From the NCBI GenBank assembly GCA_038232455.1, contig JBBSHU010000021.1, forward strand, positions 1 through 34,235: DNA of 34,235 nucleotides, in the 5' to 3' direction. Numbering within the stretch: the stretch's first letter is position 1; every line of letters begins with the position of its first letter. The notes under the pieces were generated by a model, which was given only the letters and a program-made list of their open reading frames with translations, did no database searches and had not been told where the DNA came from. Below, piece by piece: positions 9,087 through 17,139 of this stretch. This DNA is from DATAQC01 sp038232455. Lineage in GTDB: Bacteria > Actinomycetota > Acidimicrobiia > Acidimicrobiales > AC-14. Position numbers and translations under genes: made by a program.

Positions 9087-9845
9087 ATGCGGGCCGAGAC
9101 CCGTCACCGGCTGGTTGCCTTCGGCGTGCTTGTCGCCGTGGGAATTCCCGCCTTTCTCGTCGGGGGCCGTTACTGGGTCGATGCCATCGACCCATCCGAG
9201 GCGGTGGCGCGCTTCCGCGCCGCGGGGCCGTCGGCCGCCGCGCCCGTTGCCGGCCTGCCCGTGCCGGGGGTCTACCGGTACCGGACGACGGGAGGTGAGC
9301 GCATCTCGTTGTTCGACTACCGGCGCCACTATTCCCCTGTCACCGTGCGCATCGTCACCCGGTACGGCTGCGGGGTACGCGAACAGCAGTGGTTCCTCGT
9401 CCAGCACCTAGAGTACTACGACCGCTGCGCGGCGGCCCTGCCGTCGTACGGCACCGACATCGCCTACTGGTGGACCCACGGGACCCAGGCCTTCACGTGC
9501 ACGCCGGGGTCGTTCGACGGAGCCGACCTTGCCCCCGGGGGCCGCTCGAACTGGGAGTGCCGGGACGAGGACACCAAAGCGGCCCAGACAGTGGAGTACG
9601 TGGCCGACGAGCCCGTCGAGGTGGCCGGGAGGACGACGATGGCCCGCCACACCCGGTGGACCACGGTCTTCTCGGGTGCCACCGATGGGGGAGCGGCGGT
9701 CGACGACTGGTTCGCCCCGACCGACGGCCTGGTCCTGCGCGAGGAGCGCCACATTGGCCTGCGCGTGGGCTCGCCCTTCGTCGGGCGCCTCACCTACGCC
9801 GACAACTCCACCTACGAGCTGCTATCGACCACGCCGGACCGCTGA
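9087..9845 (+). CDS. Membrane-anchored, Cys-containing protein of unknown function in crt operon
   Basis: I do not recognise a family. The 252-residue product has a short basic N-terminus and one hydrophobic helix (about residues 9-27), then an extracytoplasmic part. That part contains four cysteines (95, 114, 138, 158), which could form two disulfides, and many Tyr/Trp/Arg residues with a beta-rich look. It starts 2 bases after the crtB stop, so it belongs to the carotenoid operon and may act on the membrane surface where the pigment sits. No catalytic motif was found. Followed by a 127-base convergent gap (9846-9972) in which I see nothing definite. Confidence 0.75.
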   Translation: MRAETRHRLVAFGVLVAVGIPAFLVGGRYWVDAIDPSEAVARFRAAGPSAAAPVAGLPVPGVYRYRTTGGERISLFDYRRHYSPVTVRIVTRYGCGVREQQWFLVQHLEYYDRCAAALPSYGTDIAYWWTHGTQAFTCTPGSFDGADLAPGGRSNWECRDEDTKAAQTVEYVADEPVEVAGRTTMARHTRWTTVFSGATDGGAAVDDWFAPTDGLVLREERHIGLRVGSPFVGRLTYADNSTYELLSTTPDR

Positions 9846-9972
9846 CCGGCGCCCTCTTACGCCAGAACGTCAGGGGGCAGCGCGAGCGAGAGCGCCGCGC
9901 ACAACTGCGACAACCTCGGCGCCGCTGACGCCACCATCATTGGCAAGGCCGCTGCCAGCCGGGGCTGATCCG

Positions 9973-10950
9973 TCAGGGCATGATCGGGCGGCCCTTCCAT
10001 ACCAGGGGCCGACCGGTGCGGGCGCGCCAGCGGCTCTCCACGTAGAAGCCGGCGAGGGTGGTCCGGGCGACGGGAGCGAGCAGGCCGTACAGCGGGTTGT
10101 GGCCCGACGCCGCCCGACCTCCCGCGCTGACGACCATCGCCGCCCACGGACGCCGGGAGGCAATCGGCGCCAACAGGCTCACCAGGTGGCGCACGCTCCT
10201 CGGGTGCAGGGCGGCCTGGTTCTTCACCAGCCCGGCGCGGATCCCGGCCAGGTCGCGGTACATCCGCGCCTTCATGAGGCGGGGGGCCAGGCGGGCATCG
10301 TGGCCATCCAGGGCCCGGGCCAGGTCGCGGTCGTCGATCACCGATCGCCGCACCCCGGGGTGGCCATGGCCCCCGACAGCCTCGTAGTGCTCCCGGCGCA
10401 CCAGGAAGCACTGCCCGCTGGCGAAGTCCGACGGCAGGCCCTCCTGAGTCAGGGCCAGACCCAGCTCGGGGAGGAGAAGGTGCTCCCAGAACGAACGGCA
10501 GTCGAGGCCTCCGGCGATGCTCGTCGAGCCGGCCGCCGTCGCCGCCGCCATGGTGGGAAGTGCGCGAGGGTGCAGCACGACATCGGCGTCGACGAATGCC
10601 AGCCACTGGGTGGTCGCCCCCCGGGCGCCGGCAAGGCAGGCCCGGGGCTTGCCCAGCCAGGTCGGATCGGGCTCGTCGTCGAGGCGGACGACGGTGGCCC
10701 CAGCCGCTGTTGCCGTCTCGCCCGTACCGTCGGTTGAGTTGTCGTCGACCACGATCACCTCGGTGGCCTGGGGAGCGAGGTGGGTCACGCAGCGGGCGAT
10801 GGTGGTGGCCTCGTCGCGTGCCGGCACGATCACCCGGACGTCGATGGGCGGTGCATCGGGATCGGGGCTGAGGAAGCGCGTCGCCGCCAGCCCCATACGA
10901 GCGAGGCCGGCCAGGCTCGCGGCCGTCGCCGGCGTGACCGACGGCCTCAT
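9973..10950 (-). CDS. Family 2 glycosyltransferase, CrtQ/HpnB-like
   Basis: A 325-residue GT-A fold glycosyltransferase. The nucleotide-sugar site begins at DVRVIVPARDEATTIARC, with VVDDNSTDGT, then a WLGKPRA segment typical of the CrtQ/HpnB subgroup, the metal-binding DADV, and an acceptor region GQCFLVRREHYEAVGGHGH followed by IDDRDLA. A C-terminal hydrophobic patch suggests membrane association. Start ATG at 10950; only 42 bases separate it from the divergent phosphatidyltransferase gene. Location between crtB and the cyclase genes suggests a carotenoid or polyprenoid acceptor, but this is inference; a glycolipid acceptor is equally possible. Confidence 0.8.
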   Translation of the reverse strand: MRPSVTPATAASLAGLARMGLAATRFLSPDPDAPPIDVRVIVPARDEATTIARCVTHLAPQATEVIVVDDNSTDGTGETATAAGATVVRLDDEPDPTWLGKPRACLAGARGATTQWLAFVDADVVLHPRALPTMAAATAAGSTSIAGGLDCRSFWEHLLLPELGLALTQEGLPSDFASGQCFLVRREHYEAVGGHGHPGVRRSVIDDRDLARALDGHDARLAPRLMKARMYRDLAGIRAGLVKNQAALHPRSVRHLVSLLAPIASRRPWAAMVVSAGGRAASGHNPLYGLLAPVARTTLAGFYVESRWRARTGRPLVWKGRPIMP

Positions 10951-10992
10951 CGGTGCTTCGACCGGCGCGGGCGGGCGGCCGTGGCCCGGCGG

Positions 10993-11718
10993 ATGGGGGA
11001 GGATCTGGGCGTGGGCCTGGGCCGCAGCGGCGACGAGCACCTCCGGGAGTGGGCCGGGTTGCACGGAACCGAGGCTCCCGGCGGGTTTGTGGGCGGGTGG
11101 CTGCGGGCGGCGGCCACGGTGGCACGTCCCCTGGCGCGCGCTGGCATCTCCCCAAATGCCGTGTCGGTGGCGGCCCTGGTGTCCGCCCTCGCAGCCGTGG
11201 GCCTGGTGTTCGTTCCCGGCTGGCCGGGGCCTGCCGCGGCCTGCGTGGCCGTGACCGTCTCCGGCCTGCTCGACTCGCTCGACGGGGCGGTAGCGGTGCA
11301 AGCGGGACGTCCGACCACGGTCGGGTTCCTCCTCGACTCCATCCTCGACCGCGTGGCCGACGTCGCCTTCGGCGCTGCCCTGGCCGTCGTGGCCGGCGGA
11401 ACTGCGGCCTGGGTGGCGGTGGCGGCCGTGGGCGTGGCCTGGTGGCTCGAGTACGTGCGGGCTCGGGGCACCCTGGCCGAGGCCGACCTTCCACACCGTG
11501 AAGCCCAGGTGGCCACACCGGGTGAACGGCCCACCCGCATCGTCCTGACTGCGGTGGGACTGGGGCTCCCGCCGTTGGCCCTGGCCGCGCTGTGGGGGCA
11601 GGTGGTCATCGTCGGGGGGTCGGCGGGGTTTCTCCTCGTCCATTTCCTTCGGCGCCTGCACCGCCACGATGTGGACCCGTCACCCGACCCCGGGGCCCCG
11701 CCCACTCCCACAGCATGA
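10993..11718 (+). CDS. CDP-alcohol phosphatidyltransferase family membrane protein
   Basis: An integral membrane enzyme family that moves a phospho-group from a CDP-linked donor (CDP-diacylglycerol or CDP-alcohol) to an alcohol. The 241-residue protein has the ARPLARAGISPNAVS lead-in and the catalytic pattern with all four Asp: D94, D97, D115 and D119, with G98 and G111. The Arg normally found in the DGxxAR part is replaced by Val102, which is unusual. Several hydrophobic helices follow. The N-terminus is uncertain: ATG 10993 is the longest reasonable start, GTG 11010 is an alternative. The 3' end overlaps the convergent crtYd tail by 113 bases. Confidence 0.78.
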   Translation: MGEDLGVGLGRSGDEHLREWAGLHGTEAPGGFVGGWLRAAATVARPLARAGISPNAVSVAALVSALAAVGLVFVPGWPGPAAACVAVTVSGLLDSLDGAVAVQAGRPTTVGFLLDSILDRVADVAFGAALAVVAGGTAAWVAVAAVGVAWWLEYVRARGTLAEADLPHREAQVATPGERPTRIVLTAVGLGLPPLALAALWGQVVIVGGSAGFLLVHFLRRLHRHDVDPSPDPGAPPTPTA

Positions 11719-11989
11719 TGGTGAGAGCCACGAGGGCGAACCCGAAGGCAAAGTCCTCGACGGGGATGTCGAACGGCGCTCTCCACCCCGAGTAGTACCG
11801 GTCGCCGTAGACAACGATGGGCGCCGAGAGCTTGGTGAGCCACCCGTCGACCAGGCATTGGAAGAAGACCACGATGGCGTAGGAGATCCAGAAGGTGGCG
11901 GTGGAGAAGATCCCGGTGCGCAACCAAGCCAGCTCGACGGCCACCACCACTGCCACCGCCACCAGCGAGGCCACTGTGTACTCGTTCAC
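11606..11989 (-). CDS. crtYd: Lycopene cyclase subunit, CrtYd-like
   Basis: The second half of a heterodimeric lycopene beta-cyclase, a small membrane protein that closes ionone rings on lycopene together with CrtYc. The 127-residue product has three hydrophobic helices, a VELAWLRTGIF segment and the characteristic DIPVEDFAFG motif. The GTG start at 11989 overlaps the stop of the upstream subunit (GTGA at 11986-11989), so both are made from one message. After the last helix (about residue 98) the tail is Gly/Arg/Pro-rich, unlike homologs, and is encoded entirely within sequence overlapping the convergent phosphatidyltransferase gene. Ring type (beta versus epsilon) cannot be set from sequence. 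Confidence 0.85.
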   Translation of the reverse strand: MNEYTVASLVAVAVVVAVELAWLRTGIFSTATFWISYAIVVFFQCLVDGWLTKLSAPIVVYGDRYYSGWRAPFDIPVEDFAFGFALVALTIMLWEWAGPRGRVTGPHRGGAGAEGNGRGETPPTPRR

Positions 11990-12348
11990 GGCTTGCGCAG
12001 GCTCCGGCCCACGGCGCCGTAGGTGAGCAGACCGCAGATGGGGATGACTATGAAGAAGACCAGTTCCTCGATGGGAAGGTCGACGGGCAGCTGGAACCCG
12101 GTGATATAGGCCGGGTTGTAGGTCCAGTGGTGACGGGCGATGGCAATCTCGTCCCACAGGGTGAAGATGGCCACGGGCGGGACCAGAGCGATCAGTAGAC
12201 GCCGGGGTTGGCGCCAGACCCTGGCCCCCAGCACGAGCTCGAGGGGCAGGGTGAGGACCAGGCAGGCCCCCATGAGGGCCAGGTACTGGAAGCGGTCGAG
12301 GTCCACCGACGTCACCGTAGTGGGGGCCCGACTGTCTGAACCCGTCAT
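11986..12348 (-). CDS. crtYc: Lycopene cyclase subunit, CrtYc-like
   Basis: The first half of the heterodimeric lycopene cyclase found in many Actinobacteria. About 120 residues with three membrane helices, the start region DRFQYLALMGACLVLTLPLE, a WDEIAIARHHWTYNP segment and the motif DLPIEELVFF. The start is uncertain: ATG 12348 is the longest likely option, but GTG 12306 begins almost exactly where homologs begin and has TACGGT seven bases upstream, the pattern of a leaderless promoter. It is coupled to crtYd and divergent from dxs. Confidence 0.86.
   Translation of the reverse strand: MTGSDSRAPTTVTSVDLDRFQYLALMGACLVLTLPLELVLGARVWRQPRRLLIALVPPVAIFTLWDEIAIARHHWTYNPAYITGFQLPVDLPIEELVFFIVIPICGLLTYGAVGRSLRKP
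12314..12319 (-). promoter_or_regulatory. Candidate leaderless -10 element for crtYc-crtYd
   Basis: The minus strand reads TACGGT, then 7 bases, then the alternative GTG start of crtYc at 12306. This spacing is typical of actinobacterial leaderless transcripts, which begin at the start codon. If real, it also excludes the longer ATG start at 12348. Confidence 0.35.
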
Positions 12349-12379
12349 GACGCGGGTAGGTTCAGACCGGACGCGTGAC

Positions 12380-12395
12380 CCAGGGCGCGCCCTGG
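12380..12395. promoter_or_regulatory. 16-base perfect palindrome between crtYc and dxs
   Basis: The sequence CCAGGGCGCGCCCTGG is its own reverse complement. It lies in the 75-base divergent region between crtYc and dxs, just after a TAGGTT hexamer (12357-12362) that could be the dxs -10, and before GGAGGAG (12404-12410). It could be an operator for a dimeric regulator or a hairpin in the dxs leader. High GC content makes palindromes easier by chance. Confidence 0.4.
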
Positions 12396-12423
12396 ATGCC
12401 CTCGGAGGAGACGCCCCGCTCGG

Positions 12424-14349
12424 ATGCTGCTGGAATCGATCAACACCCCTGCCGACCTCCGTCCCCTGGACGAGGACGAACTCGTGGCCCTCGCCGGCGA
12501 GATCCGGCAGTTCATCGTAAAGTCGGTATCGGTCACCGGGGGCCACCTGGGTTCGAACCTGGGCGTGGTCGAGCTCACCCTGGCCCTCCACCGGGTGTTC
12601 GACTCCCCGCGCGACCTCCTCCTGTGGGACACGGGCCACCAGGCTTACGCCCACAAGATCGTCACCGGTCGCCGTGACCAGTTCACCACCCTGCGCCAGC
12701 CTGGGGGCCTGTCGGGCTACCCGGCCCGGCGGGAGTCCCCCCACGACTGGGTGGAGAACAGCCACGCCTCCACGATCTTGTCCTACGCGCACGGCATGGC
12801 CACGGCCCTCCGCGTGCGCCACGAGGATCACCGCCGGGTGGTGGCCGTGATCGGCGACGGGTCGATGACCGGGGGCATGGCCTTCGAGGCGCTCAACAAC
12901 CTGGGTCACAGCCAGGCCCGGGTGCTCATCGTCCTCAACGACAACGGGCGGTCCTACGCCCCCACCGTGTCCCGGCTGGCCGCCGGCCTCACCCGCCTCC
13001 GCCTGAGCCCGGCCTACGTCAAGAACCGCGACCGCCTCCAGCGAATGCTGCGAGGGGTGCCCCGGATCGGCGAGCACCTCGAGTTGGGCGTCGAGGGCGT
13101 GAGGGCGGCGTTCCGTGAGGTCCTCGAACCCGACGGCTTTTTCGAGGCCCTCGGTGTGCGCTACATCGGGCCGGTCGACGGCCACGACATCGCCGGCCTG
13201 GAACGGGTGCTGGCCCAGGCGGCCGAGCACGACGGGCCCATCATCGTCCACGTCCTCACCCACAAGGGACGGGGGTACGGCCCGGCCGAGGACGACGACG
13301 AGAAGTGCCTCCACGATGCCCCCGTGTTCGACCCCGCCACCGGGCCGCCACCGTGGGCCCCCGCCGGCTACACCCAGGCCTTCGCCGAGGCCGTCGTGGC
13401 CGCGGGCGACGACGACGAGCGGGTGGTGGCCATCACTGCGGCCATGCCCGGGCCCACCGGCCTGTTGCCGTTCCAGGCCCGTCACCCCGACCGGTTCCTC
13501 GATGTCGGCATCGCCGAACAGCACGCCGTCACCGCCGCCGCAGGCATGGCCATGGGCGGACTCCGGCCGGTGGTGGCCGTCTACTCCACCTTCCTGTCGC
13601 GGGCGTTCGACCAGGCCAACTTCGACGTGGGCCTGCACCGCCTCCCCGTGGTGTTCTGCATCGACCGGGCCGGCATCACCGGCGACGACGGCCCCTCCCA
13701 TCACGGCGTGCTCGACATGGCCCTGCTCACCAAGGTGCCGGGGATGACCGTGTTCGCCCCGTCGTCGGCCCAGGAGGTCGAGGTCATGCTCGGGGCCGCC
13801 CTGGGCCGCCTCGACGGACCCACCGCCATCCGTTGGCCCAAGGGCGCGGCGCGCCAGGTCCCGTCGGACCAGGTTGGTTCGGGATTCTCGGCCCGTCTCG
13901 TGCGCCGGGGTACCGACGTGTGCATCCTCGCCGTGGGTAAGCTGGTCGAGGCGGCCGAGGAGGCGGCGGCGAAGCTCGCCCTCGATGGCGTGTCGGCCAC
14001 GGTGTGGGACGCACGGGTGGTCAAGCCTCTCGACCCCGCCATGATCACCGATGCGGCATCGCATCCCCTGGTCGTAACCGTCGAGGACGGCATCCGCGAC
14101 GGCGGGGCGGGCTCGGCGATGGCATCGGCCGTCGCCGCCCTGACTCCCGGGCGGCCGGCGGCGCCAGTCATGGTCCTGGGCATCCCCGACCGCTACATCC
14201 CCCAGGGCAAGGCCTCGGTGATCCTGGCCGACCTGGGCCTCGACGGAACCGGCATCGCCCGCACGGTGAACGAGGCGCTCGCCGGCGCCGATCGCCTGGT
14301 CGGCCCCGATTCGCTGGCCGGTACGGAGGCCGGTTCGGCCCTGCGGTGA
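12424..14349 (+). CDS. dxs: 1-deoxy-D-xylulose-5-phosphate synthase
   Basis: This thiamine-diphosphate enzyme joins pyruvate and glyceraldehyde-3-phosphate, the first step of the MEP isoprenoid pathway. The 641-residue length is normal. Visible are the SVTGGHLGSNLG His motif near residues 37-48, WDTGHQAYAHKI, the ThDP-binding GDGSMTGGM...ALNN and LNDNGRSYAP, and the C-terminal half with GIAEQHAVTAAAG holding the catalytic Glu. The ATG at 12424 has GGAGGAG somewhat far upstream (13 bases). Its place beside carotenoid genes suggests it boosts precursor supply; whether it is the only dxs in the genome cannot be seen here. Confidence 0.95.
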   Translation: MLLESINTPADLRPLDEDELVALAGEIRQFIVKSVSVTGGHLGSNLGVVELTLALHRVFDSPRDLLLWDTGHQAYAHKIVTGRRDQFTTLRQPGGLSGYPARRESPHDWVENSHASTILSYAHGMATALRVRHEDHRRVVAVIGDGSMTGGMAFEALNNLGHSQARVLIVLNDNGRSYAPTVSRLAAGLTRLRLSPAYVKNRDRLQRMLRGVPRIGEHLELGVEGVRAAFREVLEPDGFFEALGVRYIGPVDGHDIAGLERVLAQAAEHDGPIIVHVLTHKGRGYGPAEDDDEKCLHDAPVFDPATGPPPWAPAGYTQAFAEAVVAAGDDDERVVAITAAMPGPTGLLPFQARHPDRFLDVGIAEQHAVTAAAGMAMGGLRPVVAVYSTFLSRAFDQANFDVGLHRLPVVFCIDRAGITGDDGPSHHGVLDMALLTKVPGMTVFAPSSAQEVEVMLGAALGRLDGPTAIRWPKGAARQVPSDQVGSGFSARLVRRGTDVCILAVGKLVEAAEEAAAKLALDGVSATVWDARVVKPLDPAMITDAASHPLVVTVEDGIRDGGAGSAMASAVAALTPGRPAAPVMVLGIPDRYIPQGKASVILADLGLDGTGIARTVNEALAGADRLVGPDSLAGTEAGSALR

Positions 14350-14388
14350 CGCCTCTCCGGCAGGCGCGGGTACTCCGAAGCTAGCGTC

Positions 14389-14404
14389 GAGCCGGCGACG
14401 GCTC
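14389..14404. other. Short GC hairpin between dxs and the beta-helix gene
   Basis: Six-base arms GAGCCG / CGGCTC enclose a GCGA tetraloop, 40 bases after the dxs stop. There is no T-run, so it is not a standard intrinsic terminator; in high-GC Actinobacteria such hairpins may still end transcription. A TAGCGT hexamer at 14382-14387 just before it could be a promoter for the downstream gene. Confidence 0.25.
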
Positions 14405-14461
14405 TGGCGGCCGACCTCGATCCGAACAGCAGCGGCGTCCCCCGACAGATTGGATGGCCCC

Positions 14462-15739
14462 ATGAAGGGTTTTCGAACCACGCTGATCCTGGGATCGGCA
14501 CTCGGTCTGGCATTCGCCGGGTCGGCCATCTCGTCGGCTGGCGCGGCTACACGGGTCCGGTGCGGAGAGTTCATCAGCCGCACCACCAAGCTGACAGCCG
14601 ACGTCGGGCCTTGTCGCGGGGACGGCATCGTGGTCACCGCCAGCAACATCACGGTCAACCTCAACGGGCACCGCGTGTTCGGCAACGCGTCGCCCGAGGC
14701 GACGGGTGATTTCGCCGGTGTACGCCTCCAGAACACCCGCGGCGTCAACGTGACCGGGGGCATCGTCGACCACTTCGCCGCCGGTGTCGTGGTGCAGCGG
14801 GGGAGCGCCAACCTCATTCAGAACATGGTCGCTCACGACAACGTCGCGCCCTGCGAGCGAGAGGTGCACACCCAGTCACCGGGGCTGCTCGGTGACGGCA
14901 TCGTGGTCTTCTCCTCGGTCGGGAACCAGATTCGCAACAACCGGGCCGAGCACAACGGCCCCTTCAGCGGGATCAGCCTCGTCGCCGAGACGAACCGCAT
15001 CACCGGGCAGCTCGCCGGGCCCGTGCCCAAGGCCAACGTGGTCAGGAACAACACGGTGAAGGACTCCATCACCTGTTTCGGCGACATGGGTATCCGGGTC
15101 GAAGGTCCCGGCGCCACCAGGAACGTGGTCCAGGCCAACACGGTGTCGGGAAGCCTGAACGAGGGCATCGCCGTGCTGTCGGTGCTCGCGCGCGACATCA
15201 GCGGCTTCGGCGTTACCTGCGCCGACCCCATCGCCGACCCGTCTCTCCCACTGTGCCCGGAGTTCGTGCCCCCCAACCCGGCGAACACTGGCAACCAGAT
15301 CCTGGACAACTTCTCGTTCGAGAACGGCCAGGGACCGCCGGTGTCGGGAATCTCGCTGATCGCCTTCCCCTGGGCCAACAACCCCTCGGGCAACGTGATC
15401 AAAGGCAACCGGGCGGAGCGGAATCGCGGTAGCGGGATCTCCGTCATCGGGGGCGACGTGGGGCCTCCCGCCTTCTACGGCGCCACGAACAACACCATCG
15501 TCGCCAACACGGCTGTCAACAACAACACGGCCGGTCTGCCTGACCGCTTCGACCTCATCGACGACAGCACCGACCAACCGTGCGACCACAACCGCTGGCT
15601 TGCGAACGTCTACGGCACGGCGTTCCCGGCATGTACGACTGTCGGTGGGACCCAGGTCCCCACGGGAGGCCAGGCGGCGACGGCAAGCGCCAACAAGGAC
15701 GTGTCTCAGCCACCCACCAGAGCCGCCACTCGACGATAG
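14462..15739 (+). CDS. Secreted right-handed parallel beta-helix repeat protein (NosD-like)
   Basis: A 425-residue exported protein. An N-terminal signal peptide (basic start, hydrophobic core at about 9-24, likely cleavage after the Ala-Gly-Ala near residue 32) is followed by repeated short beta-strand turns rich in Asn, Gly and Val. Repeats such as NxIxxNxxxxN, with phrases like GIVVTASNITVNLNGHRV and NTISNN-type turns, are the mark of NosD/pectate-lyase-like beta helices. Several Cys are present that may form disulfides. The ATG at 14462 is used; the ribosome site is weak. No catalytic residues of polysaccharide lyases were identified, so binding or degradation of a surface glycan is only a guess. 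The 3' end overlaps the convergent ligase gene by 34 bases. Confidence 0.8.
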   Translation: MKGFRTTLILGSALGLAFAGSAISSAGAATRVRCGEFISRTTKLTADVGPCRGDGIVVTASNITVNLNGHRVFGNASPEATGDFAGVRLQNTRGVNVTGGIVDHFAAGVVVQRGSANLIQNMVAHDNVAPCEREVHTQSPGLLGDGIVVFSSVGNQIRNNRAEHNGPFSGISLVAETNRITGQLAGPVPKANVVRNNTVKDSITCFGDMGIRVEGPGATRNVVQANTVSGSLNEGIAVLSVLARDISGFGVTCADPIADPSLPLCPEFVPPNPANTGNQILDNFSFENGQGPPVSGISLIAFPWANNPSGNVIKGNRAERNRGSGISVIGGDVGPPAFYGATNNTIVANTAVNNNTAGLPDRFDLIDDSTDQPCDHNRWLANVYGTAFPACTTVGGTQVPTGGQAATASANKDVSQPPTRAATRR

Positions 15740-17088
15740 AGCTCGGCGGCCTCGGCCGGGCTGTCGGCGATACAGGTGGCGCCCAGCTTGCCGTAGCCGG
15801 GTACGGCGCCTAGCAGGTGGAGGGTGGTTCCCGTCGCCGACCTGGGGTCGAAGCCCAGGCCGGCCTCGTCGACGGAGTCGATGACCGACGCCGGTGATCG
15901 ACCAATCAACGACGGCGACTTGAAGTTGTCGGTGGCCACGTAGGACTTGGTCCTGCCATCTGCCACCAGCGAGCCGCTGGTGGCGTCGTAGGTGGCGCCG
16001 GTGGCCAGGCGGGCCATCCAGAAGGGATGTGTCGTGCCCCCCATGCGCAGGTTGATCTCACTCAGATAGATCCGTCGGCCATCGCCGTCGGGGACCACCA
16101 GGAAGTCGATCCCGAAGGATCCGATCACTCCTTCGGCGGCCAGCAGTTCCGCCACCCTGGCCGCCGCGGCCTGGATGGCCGATCGGTAGGACTCGTCGGC
16201 CGGGAAGCGACAGCCGATGTACACCTGGTTTCCCGGGCCACCCAGGACCTGGTCGTGGGTCGACACCACCTCGAACGATCCGGCCGGGGAGACGTGGAGC
16301 TGAACGCTCGGCGACACCGTCCCCGGCACCCGCACCAACTCCTCGACGATGGCGCCCTCGGCGGCCAGCGTGGCCGAGTAGCCGGCCCACGATTCACCCG
16401 AGGCGCAGAACGTCGTCGGTGCGGCGCTGATCGGGGCGATCGGCCCGTCCAGGTCGATCATGGCGCTGCCCTGGCCGGAGAACCCGTAGTTGAGCTTGGC
16501 CACGACAGCCTCGGCATCGGGACACTTCGACGTGATCACTCCGACGGCGGCCTCCAGGTCGGAGAGGCTGAACAGGTCCTCGGCCCCCTCCAGGATGGGT
16601 ACGCCGGCGCGGCGGGCCACCTGGCGGGCCCCGCTCTTGGACCCCAGCCGGACCAGGTCGGGCGCCGGCCCGTAGAGGGGCAGGCCCAGCCGGCGGCATA
16701 TGTCCCCCTCGAGCGGGGTGACGTTGAACGTGACCACGCAGGCGTCGGCGGGGTCGCCGGCCAGGGCCCGTACCTGCGCCAATACGTCGGGCCGGGCCAG
16801 GATCTTCTCCGACAACGGCGACGTGGCCGGGTCGTCGAGGCTCACCAGGTGCAGGCGGTCCCGGGCACCGGCGGCATCGGGGACGAAGCGCAGGTAGTAG
16901 TCGACGATGGCGGGGTCGATCGCCGTCGACGTGACGAAGACCATCCGGAGGTCGGGCCGCCCCAGGAGCAGGGCCAGAAAGAGCGTCCGCTCCTCGTAGT
17001 ACCGGGCGGCCACGATCTTGTCGAGCTCGACGACCGGGAAAGTGATCGACGGGACCACCACGATCGTGCCCGACTCGAGGTCGGACAC
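15706..17088 (-). CDS. PGM1-related ATP-grasp peptide ligase
   Basis: A 460-residue protein (from GTG 17088) similar to PGM1, the ATP-grasp ligase of pheganomycin biosynthesis that joins an amino acid derivative to a peptide. It has the pre-ATP-grasp N-domain (IVVVPSITFPVVELDKI, then YYEERTLFLALLL), a central VVTFNVTPLEGD segment, and ATP-grasp elements including AVVAKLNYGFSGQG and the metal-binding SEINLRMGG, followed by a C-terminal region as in PGM1-like proteins. GTG 17088 is the first ordinary start, but the frame is open for at least 33 further codons upstream and encodes protein-like sequence (for example WGALQQAFVERL) that homologs appear to have. The true start is therefore probably upstream (CTG 17148 or 17172) or by frameshift from the reductase. 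The substrate is unknown. Confidence 0.8.
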   Translation of the reverse strand: MSDLESGTIVVVPSITFPVVELDKIVAARYYEERTLFLALLLGRPDLRMVFVTSTAIDPAIVDYYLRFVPDAAGARDRLHLVSLDDPATSPLSEKILARPDVLAQVRALAGDPADACVVTFNVTPLEGDICRRLGLPLYGPAPDLVRLGSKSGARQVARRAGVPILEGAEDLFSLSDLEAAVGVITSKCPDAEAVVAKLNYGFSGQGSAMIDLDGPIAPISAAPTTFCASGESWAGYSATLAAEGAIVEELVRVPGTVSPSVQLHVSPAGSFEVVSTHDQVLGGPGNQVYIGCRFPADESYRSAIQAAAARVAELLAAEGVIGSFGIDFLVVPDGDGRRIYLSEINLRMGGTTHPFWMARLATGATYDATSGSLVADGRTKSYVATDNFKSPSLIGRSPASVIDSVDEAGLGFDPRSATGTTLHLLGAVPGYGKLGATCIADSPAEAAELYRRVAALVGG

Positions 17089-17139
17089 GGCCCGGTGCCC
17101 GAGCCGCTCGACGAAGGCCTGTTGGAGAGCCCCCCAGTC

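Noticed and set aside
14389..14404. Hairpin as an intrinsic terminator of dxs
   Set aside because: Stem is only 6 bases and no T-run follows, so it was listed as a plain hairpin.
12349..14817. Open frame on - running through dxs and joined to crtYc
   Set aside because: Only the last ~120 codons match a protein family (CrtYc); the rest is antisense to dxs and has no family features, so the gene starts at 12348 or 12306.
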